A DNA stretch of 64,000 nucleotides from an uncultured Verrucomicrobiota bacterium (GTDB lineage Bacteria; Verrucomicrobiota; Verrucomicrobiia; Opitutales; Opitutaceae), in the NCBI GenBank assembly GCA_903898675.1, contig CAIUGM010000005.1:1-64000 (forward strand), given 5' to 3'. Below the pieces are notes generated by a model that worked only from the letters and a program-made list of their open reading frames with translations, did not search any database and was not told where the DNA came from. Below are positions 40,882-50,167 of the stretch, piece by piece. Both the position numbers and the translations under genes were made by a program. Numbering within the stretch: position 1 is the first letter of the stretch; every line of letters begins with the position of its first letter.

Positions 40882-41880
40882 CTACTTCGCGGCCACGCCG
40901 CGGGAGAACAGCTCGCTGATGATGTCCTCGAGCGGCACGTCCTGGATCGTGATGTCGTCGACGGCGCCGCGGTTGAGGATCTGCTGGCAGACCTCGGTGA
41001 TGTGCTCGCTGCCCACGTGGAGCAGGAATTCCCCGTCCTCGGCGACCTTCGCGGTGCCGTGGGCCGGCTGCCAGTTGGACGGGAAAGAGGGTGCGCCGTC
41101 GAGCCCGGGCCGGGGCTTGAACTTGATGATGCGCTGGCGCGCGCCCGCGCCCGCGATGCGGTCGAGGTTGCCGTCGTAGATTTTCTTGCCGTGGTCGATG
41201 ACGATCACGCGCTCGCACAGCTGTGAGATGTCCGCCATGTAGTGGCTCGTGAGCAGAATGGTCGTCTTGTAGCGCCGGTTGTAGTTGCGCAGGAACTCCC
41301 GCACGGCCTTCTGGGAGATGACGTCGAGGCCGATGGTCGGCTCGTCCAGGAAGAGCACGCGCGGCCGGTGGAGCAGGGCGGCGATCAGCTCCATCTTCAT
41401 GCGCTCCCCGAGCGAGAGTTCGCGCACCATGACGTTCAGCTTGGACTCGACGCCGAGCAGGGTGACGAGTTCGTCGAGGGTTTCCTTGTAGGCCTTTTGC
41501 TCGAGTCCGTAGATGGCGCGCAGGAGGTAGAAGGACTCGACGGCCGGCAGATCCCACCACAGCTGGTTTTTCTGGCCGAGGACGAGGGCGAAGATCCGCC
41601 GGTACTCGTTCTCGCGCCTGGTCGGATCAAACCCGGCGACGCGGGCCTGGCCGCTGGTCGGGTAGATGAGCCCGGAGAGCATCTTGAGCGTGGTGGTCTT
41701 GCCGGCGCCGTTGGGCCCGAGGAAACCGACGAACTCGCCTTCCTTGATGCTGAAGGTCACCTGGTCGGCCGCCCGCGTCTCCTCGAATTCGCGGCTGAAC
41801 AGGCCCTTCACGCCGCCCCAGAAACCGGGCTGCTTTTTGTAGGTGCGGAAGACCCGCGTGAGATTTTCGACCTCGATCAT
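40882..41880 (-). CDS. ABC-2 type transporter ATP-binding protein, orphan
   Basis: A 332-residue ATPase. Walker A GPNGAGKT (about residue 55), Q-loop VLGQKNQLWWDLP, signature LSLGERMKME and Walker B VLFLDEPTIGLD are intact. The N-terminal segment KKQPGFWGGVKGLFSREFEE and the C-terminal extension (about 240-332) match the NatA/DrrA-like exporters for which permeases of the ABC-2 type are partners. No permease gene is near: downstream is a convergent gene 6 bases away, upstream a divergent nucleosidase. Start ATG at 41880; the longer open frame upstream lacks family similarity. Confidence 0.88.
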   Translation of the reverse strand: MIEVENLTRVFRTYKKQPGFWGGVKGLFSREFEETRAADQVTFSIKEGEFVGFLGPNGAGKTTTLKMLSGLIYPTSGQARVAGFDPTRRENEYRRIFALVLGQKNQLWWDLPAVESFYLLRAIYGLEQKAYKETLDELVTLLGVESKLNVMVRELSLGERMKMELIAALLHRPRVLFLDEPTIGLDVISQKAVREFLRNYNRRYKTTILLTSHYMADISQLCERVIVIDHGKKIYDGNLDRIAGAGARQRIIKFKPRPGLDGAPSFPSNWQPAHGTAKVAEDGEFLLHVGSEHITEVCQQILNRGAVDDITIQDVPLEDIISELFSRGVAAK

Positions 41881-41983
41881 GCGAGCGGGCGACTGAACAC
41901 GATTTCCGGGCCAAAGCAACCGCGGCTTGTTCCGGCGTGCAAAATCAATCCGGCTTGGTAGGCCTTTTGCTGTGTCCCCGGTC

Positions 41984-42760
41984 ATGTCGAAACCCGCCCT
42001 TACCCTGATCCTCAGCGCGATGCCCTCCGAGATCCGTCTCATCCAGGCGCAGCTCAAGCACCGCCAGGCTGGCCGGCTGGCCTGCTTCCCCTATGAAACG
42101 GGCGTGCTGATGGGCCGGAAGGTCGTGACGGCGGTGACCGGGGTGGGTGTGACCAACGGCGCGATGGTGACGGCCCTCTTCATCCAGGCTTTCCAGCCGG
42201 CGGAAGTCCTGGTCTCGGGCACCGGTTCGCGTTTCAACCCGCGCATCCGCACGGGCGACACGGTGATCTCGACCAAGACCATCCATCACGCCGCCGGCAG
42301 CCTCACGGACAAGGGCATGGTTTACCGCAAGGTCCGCGGCCCGCTCGCCGGGCAGATGACGCACTGGTATTTCCGGCCCGCGCCGCGCCTGCTGAAACTG
42401 GCGAAGGCGTCCATCGCGGGTTACGCCGCGCTGCCCGTGACCGTCGACGGGGTGACGTATCAGCCGAAGGTTCTGCCCGGGGTGGTTTCGGCGAGTGACA
42501 TGTTCGGTGTCTCGGACGAGAAAATTGCCGACATGAAGCTGAAGCTCAACCCGGACATCATGGAAATGGAGAGCGCGGCAATCGCGCAGGTCTGCACGCA
42601 ACTGGCGGTGCCGCACATCGTCTTTCGTGCCGGCAGCAACCGCACCCAGTCCAACCCGGGCACCGCCTACCGCAAGCTGGGCCAGACGGCCGCGGCGGCC
42701 GCGGCCCGCTGGACGGTCTATTTCGCCGGCCGGCTGGCCGCGCAAGAGGCGGGCGCATGA
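41984..42760 (+). CDS. Nucleoside phosphorylase/hydrolase superfamily protein (MTA/SAH nucleosidase-like), cytoplasmic
   Basis: A 258-residue protein of the PNP/UDP family 1 fold. ILSAMPSEIRLIQAQL begins the Rossmann-like core, TGVGVTNGAM is the phosphate or catalytic-water loop, and PDIMEMESAAIAQVC holds the ribose-binding Met-Glu pair of MTA/SAH nucleosidases. It should split purine nucleosides into base and sugar. The exact substrate is unknown; there is no signal peptide, so it works in the cytoplasm. Start ATG at 41984. Its stop overlaps the start of the permease gene (ATGA), linking hydrolysis to base transport. Confidence 0.83.
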   Translation: MSKPALTLILSAMPSEIRLIQAQLKHRQAGRLACFPYETGVLMGRKVVTAVTGVGVTNGAMVTALFIQAFQPAEVLVSGTGSRFNPRIRTGDTVISTKTIHHAAGSLTDKGMVYRKVRGPLAGQMTHWYFRPAPRLLKLAKASIAGYAALPVTVDGVTYQPKVLPGVVSASDMFGVSDEKIADMKLKLNPDIMEMESAAIAQVCTQLAVPHIVFRAGSNRTQSNPGTAYRKLGQTAAAAAARWTVYFAGRLAAQEAGA

Positions 42761-44370
42761 AACTTTTCTCCCCCGGTGACGGCGAGGGCTTTGTGGCGGC
42801 CTTCGTCAATAATCTCGTCCAGCTCCTGATTCTCGCGCCGCTGTGCATGACGGTGCTCGGGTTCTCGCCCGGCCTGGTCTACGGACGGATTTTGCCCGGC
42901 GTCGCGATCTCCTTCCTCGTCGGGAATCTTTTCTACGCCTGGCAGGCGCTGAAGCTGGCGAAGAAGGAAAACCGGACCGACGTGTGCGCGCTGCCCTATG
43001 GCATCAGCACACCGGGACTCTTCGCGCATGTCTTTCTGGTGATGCTGCCGGCGCGGCAGCTCGCCATCGCCCAGGGCCTGCCCGATCCCGAGCGGATCGC
43101 CTGGCATGCCGGGTTGGTGGCGTGCTTCCTCGGCGGCCTGCTGGAGTTCAGCGGGGCCTTCTTCGCCGGCTGGATCCGGCGCCACACGCCGCAGGCGGCC
43201 ATGCTCTCGACACTCGCGGGCGTGGGGCTCGGGTTTCTGGGTCTCGCGTTCCTGTTTCAGATTTTTGCCGCACCAGTGGTCGGCCTGGTGACTCTCGCGC
43301 TGGTATTCGTGGTGTTTTTCGGGCGGGTGCGTTTTCGCGGCGGCATTCCCGCCACGGTGGTCGTGCTGGCGGTCGGCACGCTGCTTGCCTGGGCCACGGG
43401 GCTGGCGCCGGTGGGCGGGGCGGGGGCCGCCCCGCTTGAACACGTCCATTTCTACTGGCCGCGGCCGGTGCCGGGCGAGTTGTGGACCGCCTTCAGCGGC
43501 GGTCACCTGGTGCCCTATCTGTCCGTGGTGATTCCCATCGGACTGCTGGGTGTGCTGGCTTCATTGCAAAACATCGAGTCCGCGGCGGCGGCGGGCGACG
43601 ACTATCCCGTCAAGCCCAGCCTCGTGGTCAACGGCCTCGGCACGCTGGCGGCGGCCTGCTTCGGTTCGCCGTTTCCGACGTCCATCTACATCGGCCACCC
43701 CGCCTGGAAAAAACTCGGGGCGCGTGCCGGTTACTCGGTCCTCAACGGCATCGCCATCACGTTCATCTGCCTGACCGGCACGATGGCGGCGCTCACGTGG
43801 CTGATCCCGGCCGAGGCGGGCATCGCGATCATCCTGTGGATCGGCATCATCATCACGGCGCAGGCCTTTGAAGTGACGCCGCCGCGGCATTATGTGGCCG
43901 TGGTCGTCGGGCTGTTTCCGGGTATCGCGGCGTGGGTGATGCTGGTCGTGAAGACGTCACTGGCCGTGGTGCCGGGCGCGGCCGTGCTCAGTCCGGAGCT
44001 GATCCGCTCCGCGCATGCCGCGGGCGCGTACATCGGGGGCGGCTTTGCCCTGGAGCAGGGGTTCCTCTACTCCGCGATGATCTGGTCCGCCGTGGTGGTC
44101 TGCCTGGTCGACCGCCAGTGGCGGCGCGCGGCGGTGTGGTGCGGCATCGGCGCGGTGCTTTCGCTCACGGGCTTGATGCATTCCTATTTGCTCGCGGGCC
44201 GCGACACGGCGCTCGACCTCCCGCTGCTCACCTGGCTCAACGGCCAGTGGCAGCCGGGGCGCTCGCTGTTTCCCGCCGGCGGCGTGGCGCTCGGCTATGG
44301 CCTCGCGGCGCTGCTGTTCCTGCTGGCCCAGTACATCACGGTGCCACGCGCCGACAACGATGTCGCTTAG
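42757..44370 (+). CDS. NCS2-like purine/pyrimidine base permease
   Basis: A 537-residue inner-membrane protein with about 13 hydrophobic helices. The pattern ALPYGISTPGLFAHVFLVML, FSGAFFAGWIRR, and LLGVLASLQNIESAAAAGDDYPVKPSLVVNGLGTL is that of the xanthine/uracil permease superfamily (the Gln-Asn-x-Glu region is where NCS2 carriers bind the base). It likely imports nucleobases with protons. It overlaps the upstream nucleosidase gene by 4 bases and is followed within 33 bases by a second, exported nucleosidase and then adenosine deaminase. Together they form a purine salvage operon on the plus strand. Confidence 0.83.
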   Translation: MKLFSPGDGEGFVAAFVNNLVQLLILAPLCMTVLGFSPGLVYGRILPGVAISFLVGNLFYAWQALKLAKKENRTDVCALPYGISTPGLFAHVFLVMLPARQLAIAQGLPDPERIAWHAGLVACFLGGLLEFSGAFFAGWIRRHTPQAAMLSTLAGVGLGFLGLAFLFQIFAAPVVGLVTLALVFVVFFGRVRFRGGIPATVVVLAVGTLLAWATGLAPVGGAGAAPLEHVHFYWPRPVPGELWTAFSGGHLVPYLSVVIPIGLLGVLASLQNIESAAAAGDDYPVKPSLVVNGLGTLAAACFGSPFPTSIYIGHPAWKKLGARAGYSVLNGIAITFICLTGTMAALTWLIPAEAGIAIILWIGIIITAQAFEVTPPRHYVAVVVGLFPGIAAWVMLVVKTSLAVVPGAAVLSPELIRSAHAAGAYIGGGFALEQGFLYSAMIWSAVVVCLVDRQWRRAAVWCGIGAVLSLTGLMHSYLLAGRDTALDLPLLTWLNGQWQPGRSLFPAGGVALGYGLAALLFLLAQYITVPRADNDVA

Positions 44371-44403
44371 CCTTCCGCAACCGGCTGATCCTGCGTTGCA
44401 CTT

Positions 44404-45249
44404 ATGAAACGATTCAGCTTCGTGCTCGCGCTGCTGGCCGGCAGCTTTGCCCCGGCGATGGGGGCCGGGCGAATTCTCGTGCTGGGCGCGGTCCCGCAGG
44501 AAATCGTCCCCTTGGTCGCGGCTTTGAGCGGCCACACGCAGGAAACCGTCGAGGGCATCCCGTGTGATCTTGGCCAGCTTGGCGGCCACAACGTGGTCAT
44601 CGCCCTGACGGGGATCGGCAAGACCAACTCGGCGCTCACCACCACCGCGCTCCTGCTGCACTATCGCCCGGTCCAGGCCTTCATGACCGGCACCGCGGCG
44701 CGCATCCGGACGTCGGTGCGCACGGGGGATGTCATCATCGTCGAGACCGTGGCGTTTCACGATGCGGGCAGCCTGACCCGCGACGGCATGGTCCAGGGCA
44801 GCCTGGCCAAGGACGGGACGCTGGCCCGGCCCACCTGGTGGAGCCCGGCCCGCGACAAGATGAATGCCTTCGTTTTCAGTTCCTCGCCCGGGTTGGTGCA
44901 CTACGCCGAGGGCATCGCGGCGCACTACCAGCCCGAGTTGGTGGCGCTCGGCGGCGACGTGATCTACACGCCGGTGGTCCGCAAGGGCACCGTGGTCACC
45001 GGTGACCTCTCGGGTGTCACCGAGGCCAAGATCGCCGATATCCGCGCGAAGCATGACCCCGACCTGATGGAAATGGAAAGTGCGGCCTTTGCCCAGGCTT
45101 GTGATTTTTTCAAAGTGCCCCACCTCATCATTCGCAGCGGCAGCAATGTTGCGCAGGAGCGCAACACGGACGACTACCTCAGGTTGAGTCCCATCGCGGC
45201 GCGGCAGGCCGCGCTGTTCACGGCCGAGTTGGTCCGCGAGCTGCCTTAG
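44404..45249 (+). CDS. Exported nucleosidase (MTA/SAH nucleosidase-like) with signal peptide
   Basis: A 281-residue paralogue of the gene at 41984. It begins with a signal peptide (KRFSFVLALLAGSFAPAMGAG, cleavage about residue 21) absent from the first copy. The catalytic region is kept: TGIGKTNSALTTTALLL and PDLMEMESAAFAQACDF with the Met-Glu pair, and a final IRSGSNVAQ. It should split nucleosides in the periplasm, giving bases for the adjacent permease. That division of labour is inference from export signal and gene order. ATG at 44404, 33 bases after the permease. Confidence 0.83.
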   Translation: MKRFSFVLALLAGSFAPAMGAGRILVLGAVPQEIVPLVAALSGHTQETVEGIPCDLGQLGGHNVVIALTGIGKTNSALTTTALLLHYRPVQAFMTGTAARIRTSVRTGDVIIVETVAFHDAGSLTRDGMVQGSLAKDGTLARPTWWSPARDKMNAFVFSSSPGLVHYAEGIAAHYQPELVALGGDVIYTPVVRKGTVVTGDLSGVTEAKIADIRAKHDPDLMEMESAAFAQACDFFKVPHLIIRSGSNVAQERNTDDYLRLSPIAARQAALFTAELVRELP

Positions 45250-45272
45250 TCCTTCAGCAAAAATTCAGTCCC

Positions 45273-46274
45273 ATGGATCCCAGCCTTCCCTTCATCGAAT
45301 TGCACCGGCATCTGGACGGCAACGTCCGGTTGCAGACCATTCTCGACCTCGGTCGCCAGCACGGGATCAAGCTCCCGGGCAATACCATCGAGGCCCTGCG
45401 GCCGCACGTGCAGGTGGAAGGCGTGATGCCCGACCTCGTATCGTGGCTGAACAAGCTCCATTGGATGATTGCCGTGCTGGGCGACTACGAGGCCTGCCAG
45501 CGGATTGCCCGTGAGAACGTCGAGGATGCGCACGCCGAGGGCATCGACTACATCGAGCTCCGGTTCAGCCCCTATTTCATGGCGGGTCCCAATCAGCTCG
45601 ACCCGGCCAGGGTGGTGGAGGCGGTCGTCGCCGGCATTGCGGAAGGCCGGGCGCAGACCGGCCTCAAGGTGAAGCTCATCGGCATCCTGAGCCGCACGTT
45701 CGGACCCGAGGCCTGCCGGATTGAACTCGAGGCGCTGCTGACGCAACGGGCGCATCTCACGGCGCTCGACCTTGCGGGCGACGAGAAGAACTGGCCGGCC
45801 GAATTGTTTGTGGAGCATTTCAAACGCGGACGCGATGCCGGCTGGGCGATCACGGTGCACGCCGGTGAGGCGGGCGGCGCCCCGAGCGTCTGGGCGGCCC
45901 TGCAGAAACTGGGCGCGACCCGCATCGGCCACGGCATCCGGGCGATCGACGACCCGGTCCTGCTGGATTACCTCGCGCAGCACCGCATCGGGCTGGAGGT
46001 GAACATCACGAGCAACGTGCAGACCAACACCGTGCCCGGCTTCGCGGAGCATCCGATCAGGCAGTTTCTCGACCGCGGACTCCTCGCCACCATCAACACC
46101 GATGACCCGGTGATCAGTAACATCGACCTGCGCCACGAGTACGAGGTCGCGGCACCCGCGGCTGGGCTGACACCTGCGGCGATCAAACAGGCCCAGCGCA
46201 ACGCGCTGGAAATTGCGTTTCTGTCGCCGGAGGAAAAGTCGGCCCTGCTGGCCGGGAAGGCCCGGCAGGGGTGA
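45273..46274 (+). CDS. add: Adenosine deaminase
   Basis: A 333-residue enzyme, the same length as E. coli Add and strongly similar to it over the full sequence. The zinc ligands and catalytic residues are all there: HRHLDGN near residue 11, HAGEAGG (about 198-204), TRIGHGI and the INTDDP motif (about 277-282). It deaminates adenosine or deoxyadenosine to inosine in the cytoplasm. It lies 23 bases after the exported nucleosidase and ends the purine operon. Similarity to the enterobacterial enzyme is higher than I would expect for a Verrucomicrobial core gene, a hint but no proof of transfer. Confidence 0.95.
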   Translation: MDPSLPFIELHRHLDGNVRLQTILDLGRQHGIKLPGNTIEALRPHVQVEGVMPDLVSWLNKLHWMIAVLGDYEACQRIARENVEDAHAEGIDYIELRFSPYFMAGPNQLDPARVVEAVVAGIAEGRAQTGLKVKLIGILSRTFGPEACRIELEALLTQRAHLTALDLAGDEKNWPAELFVEHFKRGRDAGWAITVHAGEAGGAPSVWAALQKLGATRIGHGIRAIDDPVLLDYLAQHRIGLEVNITSNVQTNTVPGFAEHPIRQFLDRGLLATINTDDPVISNIDLRHEYEVAAPAAGLTPAAIKQAQRNALEIAFLSPEEKSALLAGKARQG

Positions 46275-46296
46275 CACCGCCGCGCTCCGTCCGCCC

Positions 46297-47073
46297 TCAC
46301 GCGTGGCCGAGCTTGCGGTAGTCGAGGACGGTGTGGCTGATGAAACCCGCCTCGACGCACTTGAGGTCGGTCAGGGGCGAGGGTGGCGACACATCCTCGC
46401 CTTCGGTCCAGACGAGTTGATGACGGCCCTGATCGTCGGCGGGCGTGAAGAGCCCGGGGACAAAGAAGTGGGCCGGTACGGTCCGGTGCAGTGCAGTTTC
46501 CGGCTTGCAGGGGTACGGGAAGTTCAGGTTGTGCACCGTGAAGCTGCGCCGGGGCGTGGCCGGGAGCAGTTCGCCGGCGAGCCGGGCGGCATGAGCCGCC
46601 GAGATTTTCAAGGTCGCGAGCAGCTCACCGTCGGGCTGGCCGCCGCGGTCCTTGAGGTGGTTGTAGATCCCCTCCGATAAATCCTGAGAAACCGCCATGG
46701 CGGGCAGGCCGTGCAGCGCGCCTTCCCAGGCGCCGGCGACCGTGCCGCTCGCGATGATGAACCCCAGGGTGCAGTTGAAGCCCACGTTGATGCCGCTCAC
46801 GATCCCGTCGACTTTTACGGGCAGCAAATGGGCGATCCCGATGTTCACGCAATCGGACGGCGTGCCGTCCACGATCCAGGTCGGGCAGCCGAAGCCGCGG
46901 TCCATGGCGGCGGACTTCACCGGCCGGCCGCGGGTCTTGGAGGCGCCGGTCCAGCTTTGCTCGTTCGCCGGGGCGACGACGTAAAGCTCATGGCCCGCCG
47001 CCTTCAGCGCGGAGATCAGCTCATGCAGGAAGAGGGAATGGATGCCGTCATCGTTGGTGACGAGAAGCTTCAT
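46297..47073 (-). CDS. surE: 5'/3'-nucleotidase SurE
   Basis: A 258-residue phosphatase. The N-terminal motif MKLLVTNDDGIHS carries the metal-binding Asp8-Asp9, VDGTPSDCVNIGI matches the conserved GTPADCV segment, and SGINVGFNCTLGFIIASGTVAGAWEG contains the SGIN loop. SurE removes the phosphate from nucleoside monophosphates and is a survival factor. It is convergent with add, 22 bases apart, so a nucleotide-to-base route is encoded in 5 kb. ATG at 47073; the longer frame upstream is not conserved. Confidence 0.92.
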   Translation of the reverse strand: MKLLVTNDDGIHSLFLHELISALKAAGHELYVVAPANEQSWTGASKTRGRPVKSAAMDRGFGCPTWIVDGTPSDCVNIGIAHLLPVKVDGIVSGINVGFNCTLGFIIASGTVAGAWEGALHGLPAMAVSQDLSEGIYNHLKDRGGQPDGELLATLKISAAHAARLAGELLPATPRRSFTVHNLNFPYPCKPETALHRTVPAHFFVPGLFTPADDQGRHQLVWTEGEDVSPPSPLTDLKCVEAGFISHTVLDYRKLGHA

Positions 47074-47166
47074 AAAAGATGGGTCAGGTACGGAACACCG
47101 GGGCCCGGGTAAGGGAAAGCGCGAATCGCCGCGGCTAGTCGTTTGGCCCACCGGGTCCGGCGGGCC

Positions 47167-47649
47167 TCACGTGCCCTTCTGGGCCGCGGCGCGCTGGCGC
47201 ACCCGTTCCGTGAGCAGCCAGACCATGTAGGCGACGACGATCAGATTGAGGGTCAGGGCGCCGGCCTTGATCCAGGTGGCGCGGTGGGCGAGTTCGTAGA
47301 TCTCAATGGGCACATAAACGCCGCCACTGAGCGCGGCGAGCCATTCGGCCCAGCGCCGCTCGTGCCACAGGCCGTAGGCTTCCGCAAAACGCACGGAGGC
47401 GTAGATCAGGGCAAAGCCGGCCAGGGCCATCAGCTGGGAGTCGGTCTGCTCCGCCATCGCCAGGATGAAGATCTTGGCGTAATGCTGGGCGGGATCGACG
47501 TGGAGATGGCGGATGATCTGCTCGGCGAAGGCCTCGTTGTCGCGATCGAGGAATCCCAACAGGCCGAACCCCGCCACCAGGACAATCGCACCCTTCAGGG
47601 CCTCGAACAGGGCGATGGTGCGGAGTGCTTTGTGGGTGGGGGACGACAC
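47167..47649 (-). CDS. DUF2127 family membrane protein
   Basis: A 160-residue protein with four membrane helices. It opens with ALRTIALFEALKGAIVLVAG, the typical DUF2127 start, and ends with a helix near VVAYMVWLLTERVRQR. The motif LIYASVRFAEAYGLWHERRWAEWLA is a good family marker. The start is GTG at 47649, since the frame upstream of it overlaps the pnp terminator and gene. Function of this family is unknown. The gene stands alone between surE and the pnp terminator. Confidence 0.8.
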   Translation of the reverse strand: MSSPTHKALRTIALFEALKGAIVLVAGFGLLGFLDRDNEAFAEQIIRHLHVDPAQHYAKIFILAMAEQTDSQLMALAGFALIYASVRFAEAYGLWHERRWAEWLAALSGGVYVPIEIYELAHRATWIKAGALTLNLIVVAYMVWLLTERVRQRAAAQKGT

Positions 47650-47687
47650 AAGTCTGCTAATGTAGGCACGTTGACGGAGACTGAAAG

Positions 47688-47715
47688 AAAAAAGCCGCGA
47701 CTCACGTCGCGGCTT
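47688..47715 (-). terminator. Rho-independent terminator of pnp
   Basis: A 10-bp stem AAGCCGCGAC / GTCGCGGCTT (47692-47701 and 47706-47715) with loop TCAC. On the minus strand it is followed by a U-run from the A-tract 47688-47693. It lies 25 bases past the pnp stop. Confidence 0.9.
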
Positions 47716-47740
47716 GGGAAATCTTAACCGGTTTGCCGCT

Positions 47741-49936
47741 TTACGACTGCACCGGGGCGGCCTCGACCGGGGCGGCTTCGCCCCCGCCCGCCTGCTTCTG
47801 GGCCTCGAGGTCGGCCATCGCGGCCTTGCGGCTGAGACGGACCTTGCCGGAGCGCTCGTCGATGCCGACGCACTTGACCGTGATGGAGTCGCCGACCTTG
47901 ACGACGTCCTCGGTGCGGCGCACGCGGAAGTCGGCCAGCTCGGAGATGTGCACGAGGCCTTCCTTGCCCGGCATGCACTCCACGAACGCACCGAACTCCT
48001 TGGTGCCGGTGACGCGGCCGGTGTAGATCTTGCCGATCTCGATCTGGGAACCGCCGCCGCAGAGGGCGTCGATTTCCTGCACGGCGCGGTTCATGGCGTC
48101 GGCGTTGTTCGAGTAGATGAAGACCTTGCCGGAATCGTCGTCCGCGATGTCGATCTGCGCACCGGTCGTCTCGGTGATGCGGCGGATCGTCTTGCCGCCG
48201 GGCCCGATGAGCAGGCCGATCTTCTCGGGATCGATCTGGATCGTCTGGATGCGGGGCGCGTACGGGGAGAGGTCCTTGCGGGGAGCGGGGAGCGAGGCGA
48301 GCATCGACTTCAGGATCTCGATGCGGGCGTCGCGTGCCTGGAAGATCGCGGTCTTGGCGATCTCGAAGGGCAGGCCGTTGATCTTCAGGTCGAGCTGGAA
48401 GCCCGTGATACCCTTGGTCGTGCCGGCCACCTTGAAGTCCATGTCGCCGAAATGATCTTCCTCACCGAGGATGTCGGTGATGGTCGTCCACTTCGTGATG
48501 TTGCCGCTGGCATCCATCTCGGTCATGAGACCGCAGGAAATGCCGGCGACGGGGGCGATGATCGGCACGCCGGCGTCCATGAGGGCCAGACAGCCGCCGC
48601 AGATCGAGGCCATCGAGGTCGAGCCGTTGGAGGCCATGATCTCGGAGACGACGCGGATGGAGTAGGGGAACACATCCTCGGGCGGGAGAATCGGCACCAG
48701 GGAACGCTCGGCGAGCGCACCGTGGCCGATTTCGCGGCGGCCCGGGCCGATGAAACGGCCGGCTTCACCGACCGAGAACGGCGGGAAGTTGTAGTGGAGG
48801 ATGAAGCTCTTCGACGTGGCGCCGCCGGTGAGGCCGTCCATGTCCTGGGCTTCCTTCGTCGGCCCGAGGGTGACGATGGCGATGTTCTGGGTGTCACCGC
48901 GCTGGAACATGGCGGAACCATGGACGCGGGGCAGCACGCCGACCTTGGAGCTCAGCGGGCGCAGGGCCTTGGCATCGCGGTGGTCGGAGCGGACGCCCTT
49001 GGCGAGGACGGTGGCGCGGTACGCCTTGTACTGGAGATCCTCGAACACGACGTTCAGGTCGACGTCGCTGAAGCGGCCGGCGCCGAGCTCGAGGGTGAGG
49101 GCGGCATGCGCCTCGGCCTTGAGGCCCTTCACGTTGGCGGAGCGGACGTTCTTCTCGAAACCGAAGATGGCGGCGGAGACGCGCTCAGCGGGGACGACGC
49201 GCTCGATGATGGCGCGGGCCTCGGCGGAGGCACCGACGAGGGCGAAGTGCGCCTTCGGCTTGCCGGCGAGGGTGACGAGTTCCTTGATCGCCGTGATGAT
49301 CGGCTGGATGGCCTGGTGGCCGAACGCGAGCGCCTCGACGAACTTCTCCTCGGAGATCTGGTCGGCGGAACCCTCGATCATCAGCATGTCCTTCGAGTTG
49401 CCGACGTAGATGAGGTCGAGCGCGGACGAATACATCTGCTCGATGGTCGGGTTGGCGACGAAGACGTCGTCGATCAGCGCGACGCGGACGCAGCCGATCG
49501 GCCCGTTCCACGGGATGTCGGAGATCGCGAGAGCGGCGCTGGCGCCGTTGACCATCGCGATATCGGAATCGTTGATGAGGTCGGCCGACATCAGCGTGCC
49601 GATGATCTGCACTTCATTGAGGAAACCCTCGGGGAAGAGTGGGCGGCAGGGACGGTCGCAGAGGCGGGAGATCAGGATCTCGCGCTCGGAGGGACGACCC
49701 TCGCGCTTGAAGTAACCGCCGGGGAAGCGGCCGGCCGCGGCGTATTTGTCGCGGTAGTCGCAGGTCAGCGGGAAGAAATCCTGGCCGGGGCGCATCGTGG
49801 TCGCGGCGCAGGCGGTGACGAGGACGTTGGTCTCGCCGACGTTGACGTTGACGGCGCCGCCCGCGAGCTGGGCGATGGAGCCGGTGGAGAAAGTCATGCC
49901 CAGGCCGGGCACGGTGACATTGTGTTTCTGATTCAT
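47741..49936 (-). CDS. pnp: Polyribonucleotide nucleotidyltransferase (PNPase)
   Basis: A 731-residue enzyme of normal PNPase length. It has two RNase PH domains ([20 protein letters not shown] in the first; [20 protein letters not shown] in the second) separated by an alpha-helical domain, then a KH domain ([20 protein letters not shown], about 565-625) and an S1 domain ([28 protein letters not shown], about 645-710). It degrades RNA 3' to 5' using phosphate, often within the degradosome. It follows rpsO on the minus strand, the same order as in E. coli. A hairpin in the leader may take part in regulation. Confidence 0.97.
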   Translation of the reverse strand: MNQKHNVTVPGLGMTFSTGSIAQLAGGAVNVNVGETNVLVTACAATTMRPGQDFFPLTCDYRDKYAAAGRFPGGYFKREGRPSEREILISRLCDRPCRPLFPEGFLNEVQIIGTLMSADLINDSDIAMVNGASAALAISDIPWNGPIGCVRVALIDDVFVANPTIEQMYSSALDLIYVGNSKDMLMIEGSADQISEEKFVEALAFGHQAIQPIITAIKELVTLAGKPKAHFALVGASAEARAIIERVVPAERVSAAIFGFEKNVRSANVKGLKAEAHAALTLELGAGRFSDVDLNVVFEDLQYKAYRATVLAKGVRSDHRDAKALRPLSSKVGVLPRVHGSAMFQRGDTQNIAIVTLGPTKEAQDMDGLTGGATSKSFILHYNFPPFSVGEAGRFIGPGRREIGHGALAERSLVPILPPEDVFPYSIRVVSEIMASNGSTSMASICGGCLALMDAGVPIIAPVAGISCGLMTEMDASGNITKWTTITDILGEEDHFGDMDFKVAGTTKGITGFQLDLKINGLPFEIAKTAIFQARDARIEILKSMLASLPAPRKDLSPYAPRIQTIQIDPEKIGLLIGPGGKTIRRITETTGAQIDIADDDSGKVFIYSNNADAMNRAVQEIDALCGGGSQIEIGKIYTGRVTGTKEFGAFVECMPGKEGLVHISELADFRVRRTEDVVKVGDSITVKCVGIDERSGKVRLSRKAAMADLEAQKQAGGGEAAPVEAAPVQS

Positions 49937-50038
49937 GGTAGTCGGAGGATGGGCCGCTCAGGGCCCGTTTGGCGCGCCGACGGTCGGGGTGACCGCGGTG
50001 GCCGGGGTTGGAGACTTCGTCGCTGCCTCTGAACCAGA

Positions 50039-50068
50039 GCCGAGAAATTTCGGATTACGTCTCTCGGC
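50039..50068 (-). promoter_or_regulatory. Hairpin in the rpsO-pnp intergenic leader
   Basis: GCCGAGA (50039-50045) pairs with TCTCGGC (50062-50068) about 100 bases before the pnp start. In E. coli the pnp leader folds into an RNase III-cut hairpin used for autocontrol. This stem is short and only the position is suggestive. Confidence 0.3.
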
Positions 50069-50121
50069 GGGGAGAGGAGTAAGCTGAAATGTCCCGGGCA
50101 GCTGCTTCGCGTGAGGGGAGC

Positions 50122-50158
50122 TAAAACGAAGGGCGGCCCGTCGGTGGGCCGCCCTTCG
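50122..50158 (-). terminator. Rho-independent terminator of rpsO
   Basis: A 13-bp stem CGAAGGGCGGCCC / GGGCCGCCCTTCG (50127-50139 and 50146-50158) with a 6-base loop. On the minus strand TTTTAG follows. It lies 9 bases after the rpsO stop and makes pnp expression depend on read-through or on its own promoter. Confidence 0.88.
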
Positions 50159-50167
50159 TGAAATCGG

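Noticed and set aside
46213-46680. Plus-strand frame after add opposite surE
   Set aside because: Antisense shadow of surE, which has all its motifs.
47714-50032. 772-residue open frame on the plus strand opposite pnp
   Set aside because: It mirrors the codons of PNPase, is dominated by Asp/Gly/Arg/Val and has no domain; a shadow of high-GC coding DNA.
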